Part shown: positions 13,357 to 24,459 of the stretch, piece by piece
Layout of the letters: each line of letters starts with the position of its first letter
Position numbering within the stretch: the first letter of the stretch is position 1
NCBI GenBank assembly: GCA_905221615.1
Contig: CAJNDT010005996.1
Span: forward strand, 293,501-357,500
Source: Symbiodinium sp. CCMP2592
Taxonomy: Eukaryota; Sar; Dinophyceae; Suessiales; Symbiodiniaceae
Reading direction: 5' to 3'
Length of the DNA stretch: 64,000 bases
The notes under the pieces: model-generated
What the model saw: only the letters and a program-made list of their open reading frames with translations
Told to the model about the DNA's origin: nothing
Database searches by the model: none
Position numbers and translations under genes: made by a program

Positions 13357-13867
13357 ATATAGTAGCTACTCAGTAGACATTTGGCCCCAAACGTATATCC
13401 TACTTGCTATCTTCTCAGCATCGCATGTGGCAGTTGCCGAACACGGTATGTGAATATATTTCGCTCAGCAGTGTAGATACACAGCTTCCCTGGGAAGGCA
13501 GCTGATCGCACGAGAAACTGCCATGGGGGCCATCATGGCACTCACAATCCCACATGTAATTTCACATCAACCGTGAAAACCCAACACATCAAGAACGTTC
13601 TAAGCCGGCATACCCGAGACCGGGTATAGAGTCCATGCTTTGGCCTTCGCTTTCACGTTTAGACGCTTATCTTCAGGCTTTACGGGTCTAGGCTTCAGGC
13701 CGAAGCCTCTTAGCAGTAGGGGACACGCTCTGAAGCTTTATAGTATACGGGCCTGTGGTCGGGATGTAGCCTGCATCGACTTACTTTAGAGCTTCATCCT
13801 TGAGCGAACGGGTCTTCATGACATTCACGGGGATTTCATTTTCGAGACTTGGGCCTTTTCTACTACA

Positions 13868-13979
13868 TAATGCAGGAACCTGATCAAGAAACCCTGGCCC
13901 TATAACCCCTAACATAGGAGGTTTTGTATATGAAACCATAAAAAAAGGGCCAAGGTTTCTTGATCAGGTTCCTACATTA
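13868..13979. mobile_element. Foldback element, family H
   Basis: The two arms, AGGAACCTGATCAAGAAACC at the left and GGTTTCTTGATCAGGTTCCT at the right, are exact reverse complements over this stretch and extend outward and inward with few mismatches. The ends (ATAATGCAGGA / TCCTACATTAC) resemble the TAATGCAGGA end of family G. Confidence 0.8.
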
Positions 13980-14036
13980 CTATAGTACCCTTATATAGAT
14001 CCCTTCCAGACCCCTTTAAAGGAACCCCAACAAAGG

Positions 14037-14065
14037 ACCCAGGGTTTCTTAATCAGGTTCCTACA
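14037..14065. mobile_element. Orphan third arm of family H
   Basis: TTTCTTAATCAGGTTCCTAC repeats the right arm of the H element 60-90 bp upstream, without a partner. It ends exactly where the family A element begins at 14,066. Confidence 0.65.
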
Positions 14066-14169
14066 TGGGGGTTTCCGAAAATAGGGGACCCGAATATAGC
14101 ACCCTAGATAGTAGGATCCTTATTACAAGGACCCCAGAATAAGGAGCCCTTAATTTTCGGAAACTCCCA
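14066..14169. mobile_element. Foldback element, family A copy 1
   Basis: TGGGGGTTTCCGAAAATAGG at the left and AATTTTCGGAAACTCCCA at the right. Core ACCCTAGATAGTAGGATCC. Confidence 0.8.
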
Positions 14170-14343
14170 CATTAAGCGGTCTCACCCAGGAGAGCTGCAA
14201 CTAGGACTTTCAGCTTTGCAGGCTGCCTCTGAAGCCCTGAAGCCCTACGATTTAGGGTTCAAGGTTTCGGGTTTAGGGTGCAGTGTCAGATTTAGTGTGC
14301 AAATCTTCCGGGCTCTGTAGAACGTATGGGGTTTGCGATTAAA

Positions 14344-14432
14344 CAAGGGGTCCAAGTAGTAGTATAGGATAAACTGTTGGGGCCCCAATACCTATTTAAG
14401 TAGCTACTATATTGGTACTCGGACCCTTTGGG
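14344..14432. mobile_element. Foldback element, family D-prime copy 1
   Basis: Left arm CAAGGGGTCCAAGTAGTAG, right arm GGTACTCGGACCCTTTGGG. Near twin of 18,868-18,957. Confidence 0.7.
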
Positions 14433-14480
14433 CTCCAGGAACCTTCCAAAAAACCCTACAGGACCCTTTGGGAGGACCGG

Positions 14481-14591
14481 TACTTGGAGGATCATGATAC
14501 CTAGTAAGTAAGGGTTATAGGTACCTTATTTGGGGTTATAAGTAATTAAACGGATCACAACTTTAGTTACCTTACTGTGATCCTTTAAGTA
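14481..14591. mobile_element. Foldback element, family E copy 5
   Basis: TACTTGGAGGATCATGATAC at the left and GTGATCCTTTAAGTA at the right. The inside carries GGGGTTATAAGTAATTA and AGTTACCTTA as in the other E copies. Confidence 0.65.
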
Positions 14592-16363
14592 TATAGGAAC
14601 GCTTATAGGAGCCCTTAAAGGACCTTAGATTGACAGTACCTATACTGAACTTAGAACCCTAGCCAAAATTATGATTTTAGCTGTTTCTTAGGGGTTATCA
14701 TAACCAGAAATTACAAATTATTTCTTCTAAGTACCCTAAGGTAGTACTTCTAGGTTTTTAGAGGCCCGGACTTGCCTTGCGCTCCTTCCGCCGTCTCGTT
14801 CTCGGGGGCAGGCGGCGCCGCGGAACCCTGTTGCCCTTCCTCACACAGGCGGGGGGGGAAGTTGGGTTTAGGGTTTATAGGGCTTATAGGGGTTTCTGAG
14901 TTTTTATAGGGTTTAGAGGGTTTATAGGGCTTATAGGGTTAACAGGGTTGCCCTTTTTGTCATACGGGGGAAAGTTGGGTCTGGGTTGCTGTGAAACCTG
15001 ATTCTCAAGAATTTCAGGGAGGCCCACCCCGGCTCAGGGCCCTAAACCCTCAACCCCGGGGTTCAGGGCTGCGAGGATTTGAGGTTACGTGTTCAAGAGT
15101 CGCAGTATTCGGGAAAGAGGGTTCGTGTGCGCAGGCAGCATAGGTGTGGCCTAGGCATTCAATCAACCTACTGACTCAAGCCCCAGCAACAGCTCAGATT
15201 CTAGTGTCATATAATCGGAACTAGAACATCTCACATTTGCTCGAAGCACTGAAGCACAAGCTTTGTCCCGTACTGCCATACCCTAAGAACGGCACCTTCG
15301 AGTCTGTTCGGATCACTACGTGGACAGATCCACGGAAGTCAGCCGGTGGCGTCTAGGACCGAGTCTAGGCAGACCGCAGTGTCCGACAAGGATCCGACAC
15401 CAAGCCCTAAACCCGAACTGTAAGCTGTTAGACCCACAGTTACAATAGCAGCAGCATTATAAACACGATTCCCAAGGAATAGTCAGCTGCTAGCTAAACC
15501 GTATACCGCTTCATACTCTCCTGCTTCCGTCCCCAGTCCTTCGTGAAAATGCGCGGCAGCGCACCCTTTTTCCTGGAGACGGTCTTCCTGGGCAACGCAA
15601 TGAAGCAAGTTAGGAAGGAATTTGAGGGGTTAGGAATGCTGAGGGTGATTCGGGGTTGAAAACTTGAGCCGGAATACTTGTAATGCTGCAGATAGGTGCA
15701 GGAGAGTAGCTGGAAGATTCCTGTACGTTTTCAGAGCACCAAAGAAGGCGCAACAGGGCTTTGGGATGCTGTGGAGCTTTTGGGATTTTGGTAGGGTGAG
15801 GTAGGGATTTAGCGATCGGGTTCAGCGGGGTTGACGAATCTCATCTAGGTCGTGACACCAGGTAACACATGTCTCTGCAAAGTACAGTGTGGGACCGACC
15901 CCCTTGCAAGATCGACAGCTGGAAACACAATCGCACAGCTCCTTCCTGCGGCACGTCATCACCTAATTCGTGCAATTCAACCGCTAATTCGACCGCAAAA
16001 TCGCCAACAAGTCGCACGTTAAACTCCAGGCCCTGACAGGTACTCTCAGAAGCCTAAAATGCCCTCTGGATCCTAGGTCCTAGAACAAAGAAGCCCTCCT
16101 GATATTCCTAACAGTCCTCATGTGGCCCTGGTAGACCCTAACCTAACCCTAATCTACCTCGAATGTCGAATATACTCTCATGACCGTACTCTATGGCCCT
16201 ACAGACCCTCAGATCACCCGCATCCACCACCAATAGGCTCCTAAGCATGACCGTGGCATCCCCAAACATTCTCCGAAAGTCCCAAATACACCCTAAACCC
16301 TGAACCCTGAACCTCAGACTCTAAATCTTAAACCCTGAACCCTAAACTCCATAAGCCGTAATA
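14592..16363. other. No gene seen; telomere-like patch and GC-rich patch
   Basis: 14,770-14,850 is GC-rich, and 14,874-14,950 is degenerate TTTAGGG/TTATAGGG repeats. The remainder is unassigned, with no open frame longer than chance. Confidence 0.5.
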
Positions 16364-16449
16364 CAGGGGCCTTAATAATTAGTATACGGGGTATACTATA
16401 CTATAGTAAGGAGCCTCAAAATGGTCTTGGTAATTATTTGGGCCCCTAT
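16364..16449. mobile_element. Foldback element, family F copy 2
   Basis: CAGGGGCCTTAATAATTA at the left and TAATTATTTGGGCCCCTA at the right, around GTATACTATACTATAGTAAGG. Confidence 0.65.
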
Positions 16450-16506
16450 ATTCTAGTAGCGTTATAGTAATCATCCCTTATAGTAGCCCTTATATAGACC
16501 TTTAAA

Positions 16507-16900
16507 GGAAACCCTGTTATTACTATAATGAGGTAATTATTACAAGGCCTCTATATCTACATGAATATTCTGGTTCTTTTTGTTCCTAGCTTTCTTGTAG
16601 TAGCCCTTAAAGACCCTTTGTAAGAACCCTTTAAAGGAACCCCATTATACACCCCACACCCCATAAACCATGATCTCCCGAGTTTTTCCCGAGCTTCGGG
16701 GCATAGACACCTTTATAGGGAACCCTGTTATTACTATAATATTATTACTATAATAGGGCAACTATTATAAGGCCCTATATCTATATGAATATCAGGATAT
16801 TCTTCCGAGCTTCCTTATAGTAGCCCTTAAAGACCCTTTGTAAGAACCCTTCAACCCCATAAACCGTAATATCCCGAGTTCCTTCCGAGCTTCGGGGCAT
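16507..16900. repeat. Tandem segmental duplication (about 190 bp, two copies)
   Basis: 16,507-16,704 and 16,718-16,900 share, in the same order, AACCCTGTTATTACTATAAT, CTATATCTAYATGAATAT, AGTAGCCCTTAAAGACCCTT and CGAGCTTCGGGGCAT. They differ by substitutions and indels, so the duplication is not recent. Confidence 0.8.
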
Positions 16901-16977
16901 CCTGGCGGATCTTCCTCCAGGTCTCGGTGTGCCCGTCCTGGCCCTGTAGCTGCCTCGGCTTGGGAGCTTCATGGGGT

Positions 16978-17345
16978 CATGGCTTTAAGGTTTTAGAGTT
17001 TAGGGGTTTAGGGATGATGATAATAGGGTTTGGGGTTTAGGGCTTTTCGGTTTTAGAGTTTAGGGGTTTAGGGACTATAGGGTTTCGGGCTTTAGAATTT
17101 AGATTGATGTTTAGGGATTGTAGGGTTTCGGATTTTTAGCGTTTAGGGGTTTGAGCATTTAGGGCTTTAGGGTTATAGGCTTTAGGGCTTTAGCTTTTGG
17201 GGCGTTGGGTTTATAGGCTGGGCTCTAGGGCATTCGAATTTTAGGGTCTAGGGCTCTGGGGATTACAAGGTTTAGGGTTTTCGAGTTTGAGCTTAGGTTG
17301 TAGGATTTCGGGTTTCGGGCTTACGGGTTTAGGGTCGGTTTCAAG
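16978..17345. repeat. Degenerate TTTAGGG telomere-like tract
   Basis: About 370 bp of TTTAGGG, TTTTAGGG, TTTCGGG and TTATAGGC variants, all G-rich on the plus strand. Confidence 0.8.
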
Positions 17346-17388
17346 ACCAAGTCCCCGCCTTTGCGCATGTATATAAGCATACATAGGA

Positions 17389-17389
<1 letters not shown>

Positions 17390-17421
<32 letters not shown>

Positions 17422-17463
17422 GTAGATAGTTGTACATGCATAAATGACCGCACACACACATAT

Positions 17464-17508
<45 letters not shown>

Positions 17509-17635
17509 TGTGACGTGTGTATATGTATACAGGTATCCCTTGTGTAAGTGTGCATACATAAATGTATGTATTATGTTTACATGTAGCTATACACATACAT
17601 GTAAATATCTATATATATATATATATATATTGATG
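17390..17635. repeat. TG and TA microsatellites
   Basis: TG/TA runs at 17,390-17,420, TA at 17,472-17,500 and 17,609-17,630, joined by ACATATA/CATACA-rich sequence. Tyr-Ile-Thr-His frames over it are repeat translations. Confidence 0.85.
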
Positions 17636-18247
17636 TGCGAACTGCTGTAGCCACTTATGTATGGACGGTCTGCTAGTTGCTGCGTTTTCTTCTGGTTGGT
17701 CATCATGGCTGTTAGTCAGAACAGCATGAGCATGCAACACATCGAAGTCAACACACAGGAACAATAGTAACAATACTACACACCAAACAATAGACATTGT
17801 CTGCTTAGTGTTCTTAGACCTTGCGACTAAAACGACGGCTCGCTCACGACGACGACTATTGCTACTTCTTCTTCCTCCTGTCGTCATCCTATTTATGTCT
17901 CTGAGCACTGCCTTTGCACAGCAATCACGCTCGTGAGGCTTGACATAAAACTTTGATTGTAGATCACGCATGCTGAACCCAGAAACCATACTCCCTACGG
18001 CCTAAATCCAAAGCCCTCAGCCCAAGATTCCCTTAGATCATAAACCCAAAACACATTACGCTCCCAAAGGGCTGATCCCTCCCCCCCTCCCCCCAGCCCC
18101 TTACACCCCTCTCAACAAAACTCTCTCACACACACACACACTCCTCAATTCTTCCAGCTGGGCAGCAACGTTGGGCCAGACTCTGCTTCGACCAGTTTAA
18201 CCTGCTTCAAACAACAAGGGGTCTGAAGGTTTGGGGCTCTGTACCAG
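17636..18247. other. No gene seen
   Basis: A minus-strand open frame at 17,609-17,989 begins within mixed sequence and ends in the TA repeat, and I cannot relate it to any family. A C-rich/CA patch lies at 18,078-18,143. Confidence 0.45.
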
Positions 18248-18354
18248 AGGGGCCTAGATAATTACTGGTACCAATACTATTTTGGGGGTTCCCTATTATA
18301 GCTATAGTTATAGTATAACGGGCCCTAAAACCCTAGCTATATTGTAGTGCCCTT
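18248..18354. mobile_element. Foldback element, family F copy 3 (diverged)
   Basis: AGGGGCCTAGATAATTA at the left. Internal TATTTTGGGGGTTCCCTATT and TAGTATAACGGGCCCTAAAA match the F core. The right end is worn. Confidence 0.5.
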
Positions 18355-18867
18355 ATAGATCCCTTATAGTAACCCTCATATAGAGCCCTTTGAAGGCCCC
18401 TACACTAGGCGAGGTAGAGCCCGGCGAGCATTCGGAAGCCCCCTCAACCAGCTTGGTTTGCGACGGGGCTCGGCTCGGGAAAAACAACATCGGATTCGGC
18501 AGCGTTTGCTTAGACCCCTGTAGGACCTATTTCTGGTTACTTCATTTCCGAGAAGGCATATGCACAGACAACAAGTAACAAGACTATGTTTGCAAACATT
18601 GGAAAACTCCTGCCTGGCATAGCTCCTCACCGTCGCTGGAGAGCAGGAGGAATCTGGGCTTTCGTGGATATCTAGAGTTTGGAATGTAGGGTCACCAAAG
18701 GGCCAAACGCTTCGGTGAGACGACGAATGCAAGCAGCGCATTGCGCTGGCTAAACGTGCCATGTTTGCTAGACTGCATTTACAAATGACCTTGTAGTGAA
18801 CGCTCCTGGCTGAGCAATGCTTCGTGGCACCGGGCTTTGAGGCCGCATGGTTTCTGTGGCACCGATT

Positions 18868-18957
18868 CCCAAAGGGTCCAAGTAGTAGTCTAGGATAAAC
18901 TTTTGGTGCCCAGATACCTATTCAGCAGCTACGATATTGGTACTTGGACCCTTTGGG
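18868..18957. mobile_element. Foldback element, family D-prime copy 2
   Basis: CCCAAAGGGTCCAAGTAGTA at the left and TACTTGGACCCTTTGGG at the right, 90 bp. Confidence 0.8.
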
Positions 18958-19687
18958 TTCTAGGAACCTTAAAAAAAAGCCCGAATGGACCGGTACAACA
19001 CTTATGCCAAGGCACTCCGGCGTCCCGGGGTTGGGTTCAGCAATTCGCATCTCCGCCTGGCGCTTGAGACGAAGCTCTCTGTCCGCAACCCTATCCCAGT
19101 ACAATCCTACACAATTGAATTAATAATCACAATCTTCATATAGAAGAAGAATCATAACCATACTAATCACAATAGTACTTAAGTAATAATCATCATGATA
19201 ATAATCAAAAATAATAGCAATGCTTTAGTAATTGTCGTGATCATGTTAAGAAGAAGGACCCCCGAGCCGGTCTTATCCTAGTCTGCGATGTTGCTAGCCT
19301 GTTGTGATGCAAGGCCATTACAACAAGAGCCTGCGGCATTATAGGCCAGCGTCCTGGCGATATGATTGATGCTATTGCACAGTCAGTGCCAAGCATGCTA
19401 AGGTGCTGCACCACTCTCCTCAACATCGCATAGAGTTTGCACACCGCAATACAGTATTTCACAGCGGCCAAAATGTTAGAACCCTCAGCACTGACACCCA
19501 CCTCGGGATCTTCCATGAACTTGACCTCCCCATTTTCCGAGATCAAGGCGATGGTCGTGTCCCCGTTCTCATCTTCCAGAAGCCATCTGCCCTCGAGCGT
19601 GGATACCATCAGGGCTCACCGGGAAGTTCCCATGCTACGCCCTGAGAAATTTCGAGCCGAGACCTGGCAAAGTTGCAATCACAGCTA
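18958..19687. other. No gene seen
   Basis: An AT-rich degenerate AAT/ATC stretch lies at 19,115-19,235. A minus-strand frame at 19,241-19,609 (122 codons) includes a short run reading RWLLEDENGDTTIALISENG that looks protein-like, but it has no motif I can name and is opposed by a plus-strand frame. Confidence 0.4.
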
Positions 19688-19796
19688 CCTGTAGTCTCCT
19701 TTGTAGTTCCTTGTTTTGGGGAACCAAATCCATATTAGAGGATCCTACCCATAAAACTGTTTAACAAAAGAAGGGAACTACAATGGAGACTACAGG
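19688..19796. mobile_element. Foldback element, family I
   Basis: CCTGTAGTCTCCTTTGTAGT at the left against ACTACAATGGAGACTACAGG at the right, one mismatch over 20 bp. The only full copy in the window. Confidence 0.8.
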
Positions 19797-21542
19797 CATA
19801 ATGGAAGCCTTGATAACGAAAAACTACTATATGATTCTAATGGTATTGAAGAATCACCATTCATCATTATCAAAATGACAAAAATAATGACACTATGAAT
19901 GCAAACACAGAAACAGCAGTACAGGAGTAGTCATCATACCACCCATATTGTTCGTAATAGTCATGATGAGAAAAATGAGCATAATAGCAATAACACGAAT
20001 ACCAATATTAGTCGGTATTCGCAGTAGTAATACCATTAACAGTACTGTTGCTGCTTCAGTACAACGGAGAAAGGGAAAGAATACCATGACTAATTTGCAT
20101 AGTAATAACGATGATCGCAATAGTGATCAGAATAGTCTTCATAGCCATCATCATGGCAATGACAACAAAATCCAAATACAAACAATAGTCACAAGAGCAG
20201 TAATAACAATAAGCATAGCAGCAGCCACAGCAACAGAGTTATGAGTGTAGGAGTTGGGTTTAGATGGGTTAAGGCTTCGGGTTTATGTAGTCTGGGGAAC
20301 CAACGAAGCTGCTCGCGCTTCCTTGCATAAAAAGATGCCAGAGGTCCACATGTAGGTGCTACTTGTGGTAATAATCAGGGTTGCCTTGCATGCTTGGTCT
20401 CATTTACCCATGTAGCAAACTTCTGTTGAAGTCAATACGAAAAAACGAGGAAACACAATGCAACCGGAGCCTTGCCCCTTCTCTCTTTTACAAATTTCCC
20501 GGCGAAACAGCAGACTTCAAGTTAAGGGCCCTTGGCTACAGTAGTGCGTTTCATGGCTTAGCGTTTATGACATCGGAACTCCGTGCCAAGTTGCCAGCTC
20601 TCTGTGCTCTAAAGCTCGGGAACCCACGACTCGAATAGGTTAACGCCTGACTGCGATTAAGGATGTTGGGACTAGGGTTTTAGCATCTCTTGCATGCACA
20701 TGGTGGTTGAGGGTATATGGTATACCCTTTCGGGGGGGAAGCTAAGAGCCAGTGGTCTCCTAACACAAAACGTGTCGTTGTTCCTGCTACTCGGTTTAAG
20801 CAAGAAGGCTCCCCAAACCCAAAGGGCAAAATGGTACTACTGGGAGGCCAAGGAAGGAGAACTGCCCCGGCCATCTTCCGCCAACCCCGAAATCTGGCTC
20901 TTTTCGCCGGTGGCTCCGCGAAGGTGTGACAAGCCCGCTCTCCCTGCAGATCCTTGGTTGGGGGTTTTGGGTATCTTGAGCCCAGGGCCTAGAAAGCTTA
21001 TAGACTTTGGGGTTAAGAGTTTCATTAGCATTCAGGGCTCAGGGTCATCGCAGTTAAGGCTGCAACCTACTCACATAGCATCTCTTAGCAGCTGTGCTGG
21101 GCCAATATTCGGCGAATGGACAGCTGCGATGATTCAGCCACGTCTAAACGGGTCGCTTATGTATGTAGCAGAGGGTATGCGGGGCTCCAGAACAAAAACA
21201 GTTCTGGCTACCCCGCAGCGTTTCGAAGCCCCACAACTCCACGTTCAATCTGATCATTCCAGGCTGCATGTTCTGGCTCTTGCTCGCCAGGATCCTAGAA
21301 CCTCCAACAAGGACTGCTAAACCCAAATACTGTAAACACTCCGTCCTACAGCCGTGTTCATCCCCCGTTCCCAGAGCCTTTAATTATGAGTCTGAAGTCC
21401 AAAACTGAAGTTCCGAGGGCCGAAAGCCCAGGACAAGATCTGTGGTTGGTCTTTGAAGTGACCAAGGAGAAAAAGTAGAAACCCTTTGCTTCATAATGGT
21501 TCTTTTAATGAACAGCTCAACGAAACAAAGGTACCAAAGTAT
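19797..21542. other. No gene supported
   Basis: 19,850-20,235 is degenerate AAT/AGT/ATC triplet-like sequence. A plus-strand frame of 208 codons at 20,694-21,320 has no recognised motif and runs through degenerate repeat words. Confidence 0.45.
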
Positions 21543-21650
21543 CCCAAAGGGTCCAAGTACCCAATAATCATGTACTCTCCCAAATATTAACCTACATAAC
21601 TACTATCCTAAACCCAAGTACCTGATTATTGGGTCCTTTGGACCCTTGGG
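21543..21650. mobile_element. Foldback element, family D-prime copy 3
   Basis: CCCAAAGGGTCCAAGTACCC at the left, with ACCCAATAATCA facing TGATTATTGGGT and a GGACCCTTGGG end on the right. Confidence 0.75.
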
Positions 21651-21798
21651 GTATGGTGCTCCAGAACCCAGGTGATGCTTCGACGGTTTGCCCTACTTCA
21701 AGAAATTCGGAGCAGCTTGCTCTGCTTCGAGCTGTTGGGAGCCGGTCGGGTTTTGGTTTCAGGTTTTAAGGGTGTCCGGCTTCAGCCTTTTAGGCTGC

Positions 21799-21920
21799 TA
21801 CTTGGAGGGGCAGGGGGCTTAGTATAAGTAGATTATAAGTAGGGTTATAAGTACCCTAGATGGAGTTACCCCAACTATAACCCTACTTATAACCTACTTA
21901 CTAAGTCCTCTGCCCAAGTA
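21799..21920. mobile_element. Foldback element, family E copy 4
   Basis: TACTTGGAGGGGCAGGGGGC / CTCTGCCCAAGTA ends with the internal TTATAAGTAGGGTTATAAG and its complement. Confidence 0.7.
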
Positions 21921-22459
21921 AGTTCTGGAGTTCCGGTGCCATTCTGCTACAGCGGGGGTAATTCGAATAATGGTTGTTTTGTGATCCCTGAGTCTTGCAG
22001 AGTACAACAGAACGACACAGGAAGACAGTCCTTTGAAACAAGCGCGCACATGGTAGGCCACAGAAGAAGGACTCTTGTTCATGCACTGCCTGTCACCATC
22101 TCCACCGTGAGGGGTCATCTGGCGGTGACACAATCGCTCAGACTTTGCTGGCATAGGGAAACACAGCCGTTAACTGTTAGAGTCTGAAGGCGCAGGTCTT
22201 TACAATAGCTCTGTACGGGCTCTGTACATGGAACCTTCCACAACATCCCTGACAAAGGCGACTAAGGTGCCGTCAGAGATGCGGACGCCTCCAAAACACG
22301 GCCGACCGCTGCGCAGAGCCTTCTGGGACAGGCCTGCAGAATTGTAGTTTCATGCCGGACTTAGCCGGATATATCATGACTTTGCAGGCGTAACCCATAA
22401 GTCGAACCGGCAGGGGTCTCTCCGCCAGCTATCACCGACGTGAAGTTCTATCACCCAGA
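21921..22459. other. 3' flank of the secreted-protein gene; nothing else seen
   Basis: Downstream side of the minus-strand gene. No repeat or RNA gene recognised. Confidence 0.4.
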
Positions 22460-23785
22460 TCAGGGCGATGTCCAGTAGGTTAACGGCAAGCGGTGGAAAT
22501 CGAACTTTGCACACAAGGCCGTCGCTATCTCGATAAGCTCGGCATGCTCATAGATGAAAGTCTGCACTTTCTTCTTGAAAGGTACGTATTTCAGGATTTC
22601 AACTATAGGACCCCCATTGGGATTTGCAAATGCCACAGCCTTACCATCCTGAATCCATTTCACATAGTATGTCTTGGTGGCGAACCCTCTGACTCCCCAT
22701 TTTTGCGGGGCAAAATAAAAGAGAGGTCGGTTTCGGGTCACAAATAAGTAGAAGCCTCCCGCGCCCGCAACTTTGTATTGTGGCAAATCTTCATTCAGAA
22801 CAACACCGTTCTGTGCTTTGGCCCAGTTGTACCAGGGCTGGATGGTATAGTCCTCGTTGTGTTGCCGGAAGTCGCGCCGGGCGCTGGCAGTGCAAAACGA
22901 CACCTGCCGGATCATGGACATGTGAAAAGGATCTGAATAGTCCAGGACCTGGATATCCTTGAACTCATTCACCAACTTGTTGTACACGGCCGTCATGGTG
23001 GGATTCACAAGGTTGCCGCTAGAGTCGTAGGGGTTAAACCGCAGCTGATACTCTTGCGTCTCAGTGAACTGGCCATTCGTAGGTACGACGCGGATCTGAT
23101 TGAACTTCACCTTCCAGCGAACACGCTCCACCAACTCAGCTAGGGAGGCTCCGGTGATGAGCCTGGGAATGTTCGGAAAGTAACTCGCCACTTCAGGCTT
23201 CACCTGAGAGGCTGGTGCTACAGTGGCGCATGTTGTGCCTGGATGGACAAACTCCATGTGTCCCGAGTCGATGTTGGGCAGCATGAAGGAAGACTGGCCG
23301 TTGCCGCCACCGGTGAGCCAGCCGTCGTCGTTGCTTTTGCAGAGGTATTGGTTACCTCGATCTTGGAGCCGATTGAAGTCAAACTTGGTTTGGTGAGTCA
23401 CACTGTTCAAGTTCGATGTAAGCACCTCCGGGTGTTGCCGTGACATGCTCATCCCAAAGAAGACCAGGCCCCAGGGTGCTCCAGGGATGACGTGGTGCTT
23501 GGAGCAGGGCTGGAAATCTGCATTGCACGTGTTGCTCTGGTTTGGGTTCCAGTTGGAACACAAGCAGGCACTCGGATCCTCCACAGGATATGCATACTCC
23601 GCATTGTTGTCTCCGTCTGCGGGGTTACAGTCACATGGTCCTTGTGCATCAGCACTAGTCTCACGGATCTGCATGAACGCCACATCCTCTTTGCTGCATG
23701 CCTCTGGAGGCAGCGCACGTCCAACACCGGATGCAGCTGCGATCACGAGGAAGAGAAATGCCATCCTTCGCAGGCAGCGATCCAT
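22460..23785 (-). CDS. Secreted cysteine-containing protein of unknown function, 441 residues
   Basis: Uninterrupted frame from ATG (23,785) to TGA (22,460), with an in-frame TAG directly before the ATG, so the frame is complete. Residues 8-24 (MAFLFLVIAAASGVGRA) follow a basic start and form a typical signal peptide; cleavage is likely near Ala24. Residues 30-94 hold seven cysteines (30, 51, 53, 74, 76, 87, 94), including CDC and CLC pairs, in an Asn/Asp/Pro-rich segment. The rest (about 95-441) is mixed, with few cysteines and no second hydrophobic span, which suggests a soluble exported or luminal protein. I do not recognise the family. The bases just before the ATG read CTGTAG, so an AG that could accept a spliced leader touches the start codon. 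A family A foldback element begins 7 bp upstream. The lack of introns would fit a retrogene, but no relict leader is seen next to it. Confidence 0.75.
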   Translation of the reverse strand: MDRCLRRMAFLFLVIAAASGVGRALPPEACSKEDVAFMQIRETSADAQGPCDCNPADGDNNAEYAYPVEDPSACLCSNWNPNQSNTCNADFQPCSKHHVIPGAPWGLVFFGMSMSRQHPEVLTSNLNSVTHQTKFDFNRLQDRGNQYLCKSNDDGWLTGGGNGQSSFMLPNIDSGHMEFVHPGTTCATVAPASQVKPEVASYFPNIPRLITGASLAELVERVRWKVKFNQIRVVPTNGQFTETQEYQLRFNPYDSSGNLVNPTMTAVYNKLVNEFKDIQVLDYSDPFHMSMIRQVSFCTASARRDFRQHNEDYTIQPWYNWAKAQNGVVLNEDLPQYKVAGAGGFYLFVTRNRPLFYFAPQKWGVRGFATKTYYVKWIQDGKAVAFANPNGGPIVEILKYVPFKKKVQTFIYEHAELIEIATALCAKFDFHRLPLTYWTSP

Positions 23786-23792
23786 CTACAGT

Positions 23793-23894
23793 TGGGAGTT
23801 TCCGAGAATAGGGAACTCTAATCTAGTACCCTAAATAGTAGGATCCTTTTTGTAAGGACCCCAAATAAGGTACCCCTATTTTCGGAAACTCCCA
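23793..23894. mobile_element. Foldback element, family A copy 2, abutting a gene start
   Basis: TGGGAGTTTCCGAGAATAGG and CCTATTTTCGGAAACTCCCA ends, core ACCCTAAATAGTAGGATCC. It occupies the position expected for the 5' UTR or promoter of the minus-strand gene ending at 23,785. Confidence 0.85.
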
Positions 23895-24374
23895 GTTGAG
23901 TTCGGGGCTTATAGGCTTCAAGAGAATGCAGGTCATAGGGTCATGTACGGGTGAGGCTTGATTTGAATGCAACCGAACGGCTCGTGCCATGTCCATTGGC
24001 CAAACAGCACTCAACGGCTTCAGCGACAACAGAACTTAAGCCGAACAACTCTGAGGTCATGGTCACCCCAACAAAACTAGCCTAGCTACAGTTATGCAGA
24101 TCTTCGAACTTTTCTTTGTGGGTGGACAGGAGGTGATTTACCACGGATATGTCAGGACCACATGCAGCATGTGCCTAGGGCTCATAGCCTTTGGACTTAC
24201 TCCCGTCCTCGAAATGCTCCCGCTGGGATTTGGTCGTGCCATGGCGCAACGAGTCTCTTGTGCTCGTTTGCGCGTCAAAACCCTGGGGTAATACAAGGGC
24301 TTTTGCCACTGTGTTCCGGCTTTGGCTCTTGAAATGTGCATCAGCAACCTGTGCCTATGCATTTAACGTAAAAG
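23895..24374. other. No gene seen
   Basis: Upstream flank of the secreted-protein gene beyond the foldback element. Short overlapping frames only. Confidence 0.4.
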
Positions 24375-24459
24375 CCAGAAAGTTGGAAAATGATTATCCT
24401 TACCCTTCTATGGTAAATTGTAGGGTATCCTACCATGAAACCATATTCCAACTTTCTGG
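24375..24459. mobile_element. Foldback element, family J
   Basis: CCAGAAAGTTGGAA faces TTCCAACTTTCTGG exactly, with an inner CTATGGTA/TACCATG pair. 85 bp, one copy. Confidence 0.7.

Noticed and set aside
20694-21320. Plus-strand frame of 208 codons
   Set aside because: No recognisable motif, passes through degenerate repeat words, and is opposed by other frames; length is within chance for this window.
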